Assembly: GCA_026705105.1 (NCBI GenBank)
Contig: JAPPBK010000421.1
Span: 1-8,915 of the forward strand
Direction of reading: 5' to 3'
DNA from: Chloroflexota bacterium
GTDB taxonomy: Bacteria; Chloroflexota; Dehalococcoidia; Bin125
DNA length: 8,915 nucleotides
The notes beneath the pieces were generated by a model. That model did no database searches, was not told the origin of the DNA, and worked only from the letters and a program-made list of their open reading frames with translations. The position numbers and the translations under genes are program-made. Every line of letters starts with the position of its first letter. Position 1 is the first letter of the stretch. Positions 6,372 to 8,915 of the stretch are shown here, piece by piece.

Positions 6372-6982
6372 ACCGGATTCTGGTGATCCGTCATGTCGAG
6401 TCGCAAGCGAACCGCTCGGGCGTCGGCCTCGGCCATGCCGATTCGCCGCCGACCGAACTGGGGCTGCGGCAGCTCGAGGCGACGGTCCAGGCGCTGACCG
6501 ATGAGCCGGTCGCGCGAGTGCTGACCAGTCCACTGTCCCGCGCCCGACTGCTCGCGGAAGGGATCGCCGGGTCCCACGAACTTGAGGTCGAGTCGTGTGA
6601 GGGACTGATCGAGTTGGATGTCGGAGAGCTGGAAGGGGTCGAGTGGCCAATCGTGCGCGAGCGCTTTGGCGAGTTCCTGCGCGAATGGCACGGCGACGAC
6701 TCGGTTCGGGCGCCGATGCCGGGCGGAGAATCGCTGCTCGACGTGCTCGAACGCGCGCGTCCCGCGTTCGACGAACTGCTCCATGACCCCAGCGACGGCG
6801 CCGGCGTGATCGTCACACACAACTTCGTCGTCAAGATGCTCGTCACCTACGCCCTGGACATGCCGCCCCGCGCCTGGCGGCGGATCGACACCGGACTCTG
6901 CGGCATCACCGCGTTCCGGGTCGCCGATGGCGTGCCAGTGGTGGAGCGACTCAATGATCGGCATCACTTGCGCAACATCTAG
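6368..6982 (+). CDS. Histidine phosphatase family protein (phosphoglycerate mutase-like)
   Basis: This 204-residue member of the histidine phosphatase superfamily has the N-terminal LVIRHVESQANR with Arg8 and the phospho-accepting His9. It also has DSPPTELGLRQLEA (25-38), TSPLSRARLLAEGI (53-66, Arg58), the acid in IELDVGELEG (Glu82) and a late VIVTHNFVVKML with His151. These form the usual catalytic pocket for removing phosphate from small molecules. The otherwise nearly invariant Gly of the RHG motif is Val10 here, which need not abolish activity. The substrate is not readable. Because it ends a B12-enzyme operon, a CobC-like alpha-ribazole phosphatase role in cobalamin salvage is possible but unproven. 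Phosphoglycerate mutase or a general sugar-phosphate phosphatase are alternatives. The ATG overlaps the upstream stop (ATGA). It is the last gene of the tightly packed operon. Confidence 0.9.
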   Translation: MNRILVIRHVESQANRSGVGLGHADSPPTELGLRQLEATVQALTDEPVARVLTSPLSRARLLAEGIAGSHELEVESCEGLIELDVGELEGVEWPIVRERFGEFLREWHGDDSVRAPMPGGESLLDVLERARPAFDELLHDPSDGAGVIVTHNFVVKMLVTYALDMPPRAWRRIDTGLCGITAFRVADGVPVVERLNDRHHLRNI

Positions 6983-7011
6983 CTACGTCTGGCTACGTCT
7001 TGACGCGTCTA
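6982..7011 (+). repeat. Three imperfect 10-base direct repeats after the operon
   Basis: GCTACGTCTG (6982-6991), GCTACGTCTT (6992-7001) and GACGCGTCTA (7002-7011) follow one another with a period of exactly 10 bases. The first two differ at one position and the third at several. The array begins on the last base of the phosphatase TAG stop. One unit per DNA helical turn could suit a protein binding one face, but the array is short and may be chance or a slippage product. Confidence 0.5.
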
Positions 7012-7013
7012 GC

Positions 7014-7034
7014 CACCTCCGCACTCGAGAGGTG
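7014..7034 (+). other. Inverted repeat in the spacer before ftsB
   Basis: CACCTC (7014-7019) and GAGGTG (7029-7034) can pair around a 9-base loop that contains CTCGAG with the arm edge. No T run follows, so it is at best a weak or Rho-assisted terminator, or an operator near a TAGAGT -10-like box (7035-7040) that has no convincing -35. The rest of the 87-base spacer shows no other signal. Confidence 0.3.
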
Positions 7035-7069
7035 TAGAGTGCCAACGGCGGCGGCGCGAGTCGCACGAC

Positions 7070-7507
7070 ATGAGCAACCAGGACCGCATCCCGGCAGAAA
7101 CTCCGGTTGAGCATGTCCTGACGACCGACAACGTCGAACCGCAGCAGGCTCCGCGCCTCAGCCCCTTGGGTTGGGCGATTCGCAGAACCGCATTCGTTGC
7201 CGCTCTGCTGCTGGTTGGATTCGTCGTCTACAGCGGGGTTGCGGGACTGGTCCAGGCCAACAGCCTCGACGATCGCGTTGTTGAGACGCAGGCCGAGATT
7301 CTTCAGCTTCGCCGCGACGCGGACCAGCTCGCCGCACTGATCGCCTGGCTCGACTCCGACGCCTACATCGAACGGATCGCTCGCGAAGACCTCGGCATGG
7401 TGCGGCCCGGTGAAGAGGCCTTCGCCGTCCACGCGCCAGGACGCGGACAGCTCGAAGTCAGCCGCTCCCCCTGGTGGGCGAACCTGCTCCCGCCGGGCGT
7501 TGACTGA
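7070..7507 (+). CDS. ftsB: FtsB/DivIC-type septum formation initiator
   Basis: The 145-residue product has the layout of the FtsB/DivIC family of divisome linkers: a cytoplasmic tail, one membrane span, a coiled coil and a short extracytoplasmic end. Residues 1-40 are polar. TAFVAALLLVGFVVYSGVAGL (about 40-60) is the single membrane helix. About 64-95 is a heptad-like stretch rich in Leu, Ile, Glu, Gln and Arg. SDAYIERIAREDLGMVRPGEEAF (96-118) is the family's best-conserved signature. With FtsL and FtsQ partners it would help activate septal wall synthesis. The tail from 119 on, ending in a Trp-Trp pair, is not recognisable. ATG 7070 has only a poor ribosome site, and no better start is visible. 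It is followed after 94 bases by tilS; ftsB/divIC next to tilS is an arrangement known from Gram-positive bacteria. Confidence 0.87.
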   Translation: MSNQDRIPAETPVEHVLTTDNVEPQQAPRLSPLGWAIRRTAFVAALLLVGFVVYSGVAGLVQANSLDDRVVETQAEILQLRRDADQLAALIAWLDSDAYIERIAREDLGMVRPGEEAFAVHAPGRGQLEVSRSPWWANLLPPGVD

Positions 7508-7552
7508 GGCTCCCGGATCGACGCCACCCCGCTGTCGTACCGTGAAGGAGCA

Positions 7553-7574
7553 GGTTCCCGCGAGAAGCGGGACC
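7553..7574 (+). other. Hairpin in the spacer upstream of tilS
   Basis: TCCCGC (7556-7561) pairs with GCGGGA (7567-7572) around a GAGAA loop. Letting T7555 bulge adds GG (7553-7554) with CC (7573-7574), for 8 pairs in all. There is no T run after it. It lies about 28 bases before the tilS GTG, which has no clear Shine-Dalgarno site, so it may shape the translation start or be an attenuator. No other feature is seen between 7508 and 7601. Confidence 0.35.
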
Positions 7575-7601
7575 GGAACATCGGACGCGTGAGACGCCGC
7601 C

Positions 7602-8627
7602 GTGACCCTGCCAACGGATCGCCGCATTCGCGAGATCGGACGCACCGTCTCGAAAGCTGTCGTCGACCGCCTGGGTCAGGGCTTCGGCAAGCCGCTCGTC
7701 GTCGCGGTGTCGGGCGGCGCCGACTCCTCGGCGTTGCTGCATCTGCTTGCCGACACGCGGTCGCGGCACGGGTGGCGGATTCGGGCCGCGCACGTCGATC
7801 ACGCCATCCAATCTTCGGCGGTCCGCGCTCGCTTTCGCGAGACGGCCCGCAGGCTGGCGACGATCGCCGACGTGCCACTTGACATCCGCGAGGCCGACGC
7901 CCGAGCCGAAGCCGAGCGAACGCAGGACGGACTTGAAGCCGCAGCCCGACGCGTGCGCTACGAGGCGCTCGCACGACTCGCGCGTGAGCGCGGCGCGCAG
8001 GCCGTCGCCGTCGCGCACACGCTCGACGACCAGGCCGAGACGGTGCTCCTGCACATCCTGCGGGGCTCCGGTCTCGACGGACTGAGCGGCATGGCTCCGC
8101 TGCGACCGCTGGGCGATGGTCTGCAACTCGTCCGGCCGATGCTCGAAGTGACGCGCACCGAGACCGAAGCCGTCTGCCGAGCGTATGAATGGACGCCGGC
8201 CGAAGATCCGTCCAACCTCGACCCGGTTCACACGCGCAACCGGATTCGCATGTCCCTGCTGCCGCTGATGCGCGAACTCAATCCCAACGTCGCCGAACGC
8301 CTGGCCGGGCTCGCCGGCTCGGTGGCGGGCGACCGCGAACTGTTGGAGATGTTGGGTGCGCAGGCGCTGGCCCAACTTCGCGATGAGCATGGGGCGATTG
8401 CCCGGCGCAGTTTCCTCTCCCTCCCGGGCCAGCTCCAGGTACGTGTGATCCGGGCCTTTTGCCGAGAGCGCGGCGTAACGCTCAGCGCCGAGCGCACCGC
8501 AGCCGCGCTGCAGGTGGTCCAGCATGGGCACGGCGTGGTCGAGCTGCCCGAAGGCAGGAGACTCTCTGTGGCGGGAGGCACAATCGCCCTTGATCCAGGT
8601 AGTCCACCGGCGGGTTCGGCAAGTTGA
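7602..8627 (+). CDS. tilS: tRNA(Ile)-lysidine synthetase
   Basis: TilS attaches lysine to C34 of the CAU-anticodon tRNA(Ile) using ATP, so that it reads AUA as isoleucine. The 341-residue protein has the PP-loop VAVSGGADSSALLHLL (34-49), the AHVDHAIQSSA segment (63-73), AARRVRYEAL (114-123), and the hallmark VAHTLDDQAETVLLHILRGSG run (137-157) followed by GLDGLSGM. TRNRIRMSLLPLM (211-223), preceded by EDPSN, is the tRNA-contact region. The length is nearer the short Aquifex-like form than the roughly 430-residue E. coli protein, so a large C-terminal domain is probably missing. The start is well fixed: an in-frame TGA lies at 7590-7592, and GTG 7602 is the only usual start codon before the PP-loop. 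The stop codon sits inside the -35 box of the following rRNA promoter. Confidence 0.95.
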   Translation: MTLPTDRRIREIGRTVSKAVVDRLGQGFGKPLVVAVSGGADSSALLHLLADTRSRHGWRIRAAHVDHAIQSSAVRARFRETARRLATIADVPLDIREADARAEAERTQDGLEAAARRVRYEALARLARERGAQAVAVAHTLDDQAETVLLHILRGSGLDGLSGMAPLRPLGDGLQLVRPMLEVTRTETEAVCRAYEWTPAEDPSNLDPVHTRNRIRMSLLPLMRELNPNVAERLAGLAGSVAGDRELLEMLGAQALAQLRDEHGAIARRSFLSLPGQLQVRVIRAFCRERGVTLSAERTAAALQVVQHGHGVVELPEGRRLSVAGGTIALDPGSPPAGSAS

Positions 8628-8653
8628 CATCGCGATTCGCATCGGTTTACGAT
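8624..8653 (+). promoter_or_regulatory. rRNA operon promoter
   Basis: TTGACA (8624-8629) is a perfect -35 box. After an 18-base spacer comes TACGAT (8648-8653), a four-of-six -10 match. A start near 8660 would leave a leader of about 210 bases before 16S. GC-rich sequence follows the -10, as in stringently controlled rRNA promoters. The -35 box contains the tilS stop codon TGA (8625-8627). Confidence 0.7.
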
Positions 8654-8717
8654 GTGGGTCTGCGCAAAAGCAGGGCGCAAATCGGCCCGGAGGCCGTGGC
8701 GTCAGGCGGACGGCAGG

Positions 8718-8734
8718 CCTTGACAATTGAAGAG
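8718..8734 (+). promoter_or_regulatory. boxA-like antitermination element
   Basis: CCTTGACAATTGAAGAG resembles the boxA sequences of many bacterial rRNA leaders (CTTTgacAAttGAA type), which load NusB/NusE to prevent Rho termination. Its position about 135 bases upstream of 16S and downstream of the promoter fits. It also contains TTGACA (8720-8725), but the best-spaced -10 candidate, CAGTGT (8743-8748), is poor, so a second promoter is less likely. The following CAGTGTGCTTGGGGA recalls the E. coli boxC region. Confidence 0.55.
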
Positions 8735-8738
8735 CGGA

Positions 8739-8776
8739 AGTCCAGTGTGCTTGGGGAGCCCCCCCAAGTCCGGACT
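8739..8776 (+). other. Leader hairpin 1, downstream of boxA
   Basis: CTTGGGG (8750-8756) pairs perfectly with CCCCAAG (8762-8768) around a 5-base loop, and G8749/T8769 can add a wobble pair. An outer AGTCC (8739-8743) can pair with GGACT (8772-8776) across an internal loop. With no T run behind it, the hairpin is not a terminator. The outer GGACT arm also has a competing partner downstream. Confidence 0.6.
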
Positions 8777-8829
8777 CGGAGCGGTCGCGTTTGCGCCTCG
8801 TGCGGAAGGGCGACCGGTGACGAGGTCCG
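8771..8829 (+). other. Leader hairpin 2 (two-level stem)
   Basis: The outer stem joins CGGACTCG (8771-8778) to CGAGGTCCG (8821-8829) with one bulged G. The inner stem joins CGGTCGC (8782-8788) to GCGACCG (8810-8816). A small CGC/GCG pairing (8794-8796 with 8802-8804) caps it. The outer arm shares GGACT (8772-8776) with leader hairpin 1, so the two full-length forms exclude each other. Confidence 0.5.
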
Positions 8830-8846
8830 AACAATCTCTACCTTTG

Positions 8847-8867
8847 CAGCCGGCTGAGACCGGCTGA
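8847..8867 (+). other. Hairpin with internal direct repeat just before 16S
   Basis: CAGCCGG (8847-8853) and CCGGCTG (8860-8866) form a perfect 7-base stem with the loop CTGAGA. The same stretch is also a direct repeat, CCGGCTGA (8850-8857 and 8860-8867). It ends 2 bases before the expected mature 16S 5' end, so it may mark a processing or assembly site. Confidence 0.5.
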
Positions 8868-8868
8868 T

Positions 8869-8915
8869 CCAATGGAGAGTTTGATCCTGGCTCAGGATAA
8901 ACGCTGGCGGCGTGC
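8869..8915 (+). rRNA. rrs: 16S ribosomal RNA, 5' end (continues past window)
   Basis: AGAGTTTGATCCTGGCTCAG at 8876-8895 is the universal bacterial 16S 5' sequence (the 27F primer site). It is followed by GGATAAACGCTGGCGGCGTGC, the start of helix 3 and its surroundings. Counting back 7 bases, as in E. coli, puts the mature 5' end near 8869; the exact base is uncertain by a few. Only about 47 bases are present, too few to place the organism. It is the first gene of an rRNA operon driven by the promoter at 8624-8653. Confidence 0.97.

Larger units (their letters stand above)
8660..8868 (+). other. 16S rRNA leader (predicted transcribed spacer)
   Basis: This 209-base stretch has no gene. It carries a run of short stems between promoter and 16S: TGCGC (8661-8665) with GCGCA (8675-8679), at the very start of the predicted transcript; CGGCC (8683-8687) with GGCCG (8692-8696) around CGGA; then the boxA-like element and three further hairpins listed separately. 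Such structured leaders serve antitermination, 30S assembly and RNase III processing. The partner strand for a 16S-flanking stem would lie beyond the window. Confidence 0.6.

Noticed and set aside
5547..6650. 367-residue minus-strand open frame opposite meaB, DUF2344 and phosphatase genes
   Set aside because: It crosses three well-supported genes and its translation has no recognisable domain.
7508..7601. Possible tRNA-like or T-box element, suggested by GGTTC in the spacer before tilS
   Set aside because: No acceptor or anticodon stem can be formed and the conserved T-box bulge sequence is missing. Only a simple hairpin remains.
8750..8768. Strong GC hairpin as an intrinsic terminator for tilS
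   Set aside because: No T run follows, and it lies downstream of the rRNA promoter inside the leader, where a terminator would block 16S transcription.
7458..8834. 458-residue minus-strand open frame opposite tilS and the rRNA promoter
   Set aside because: It is antisense to TilS with its full catalytic motifs and would cross the rRNA promoter and leader.

Overview
The window is GC-rich bacterial chromosomal DNA from an organism with a split, B12-dependent methylmalonyl-CoA mutase and a high-GC codon style. The first bases of a 16S rRNA gene at the right edge, together with the split mutase, FtsB and TilS sequences, would fit a member of the Chloroflexota. That placement is an impression from recall; 47 bases of 16S cannot prove it.

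Left edge (1-1020): the C-terminal part of a metallo-beta-lactamase-fold hydrolase runs rightward and ends inside the 3' end of a convergent toxin-antitoxin pair. That pair, on the minus strand, is a ribbon-helix-helix-like antitoxin followed 5 bases later by a PIN-domain VapC-type toxin. The 153-base divergent spacer (1021-1173) holds a CACAG/CTGTG/CACAG alternating repeat that may be the antitoxin operator, and a weak candidate promoter facing the other way.

Centre (1174-6982): seven co-directional genes lie so close together that they are probably one operon. They are the mutase large (catalytic barrel) subunit, a DinB-like metal-site protein, a two-domain VOC protein whose first half is a methylmalonyl-CoA epimerase, the mutase small (B12-binding) subunit, the MeaB GTPase chaperone, a DUF2344 'radical SAM-linked' protein and a histidine phosphatase. 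The last three genes each begin on a 4-base overlap with the gene before (GTGA, ATGA, ATGA). The four central activities make one pathway: the epimerase converts (2S)- to (2R)-methylmalonyl-CoA, the two mutase subunits interconvert it with succinyl-CoA, and MeaB guards cofactor loading. The DinB-like, DUF2344 and phosphatase genes are riders with no settled role in this pathway.

Right side (6983-8915): after an 87-base spacer with a 10-base-period repeat come a short FtsB/DivIC-type division protein and tRNA(Ile)-lysidine synthetase TilS. A strong rRNA-type promoter follows at once; its perfect TTGACA -35 box contains the tilS stop codon. The predicted rRNA leader (about 8660-8868) has a boxA-like antitermination element and several hairpins, and the 16S rRNA gene starts at about 8869.

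I see no CRISPR array, insertion sequence, tRNA gene or phage gene. Nothing here is clearly a wholly new system. The most unusual points are the make-up of the mutase operon, the degenerate second half of the epimerase, possible hairpin control of the small subunit's ribosome site, and the promoter/stop-codon overlap at tilS.
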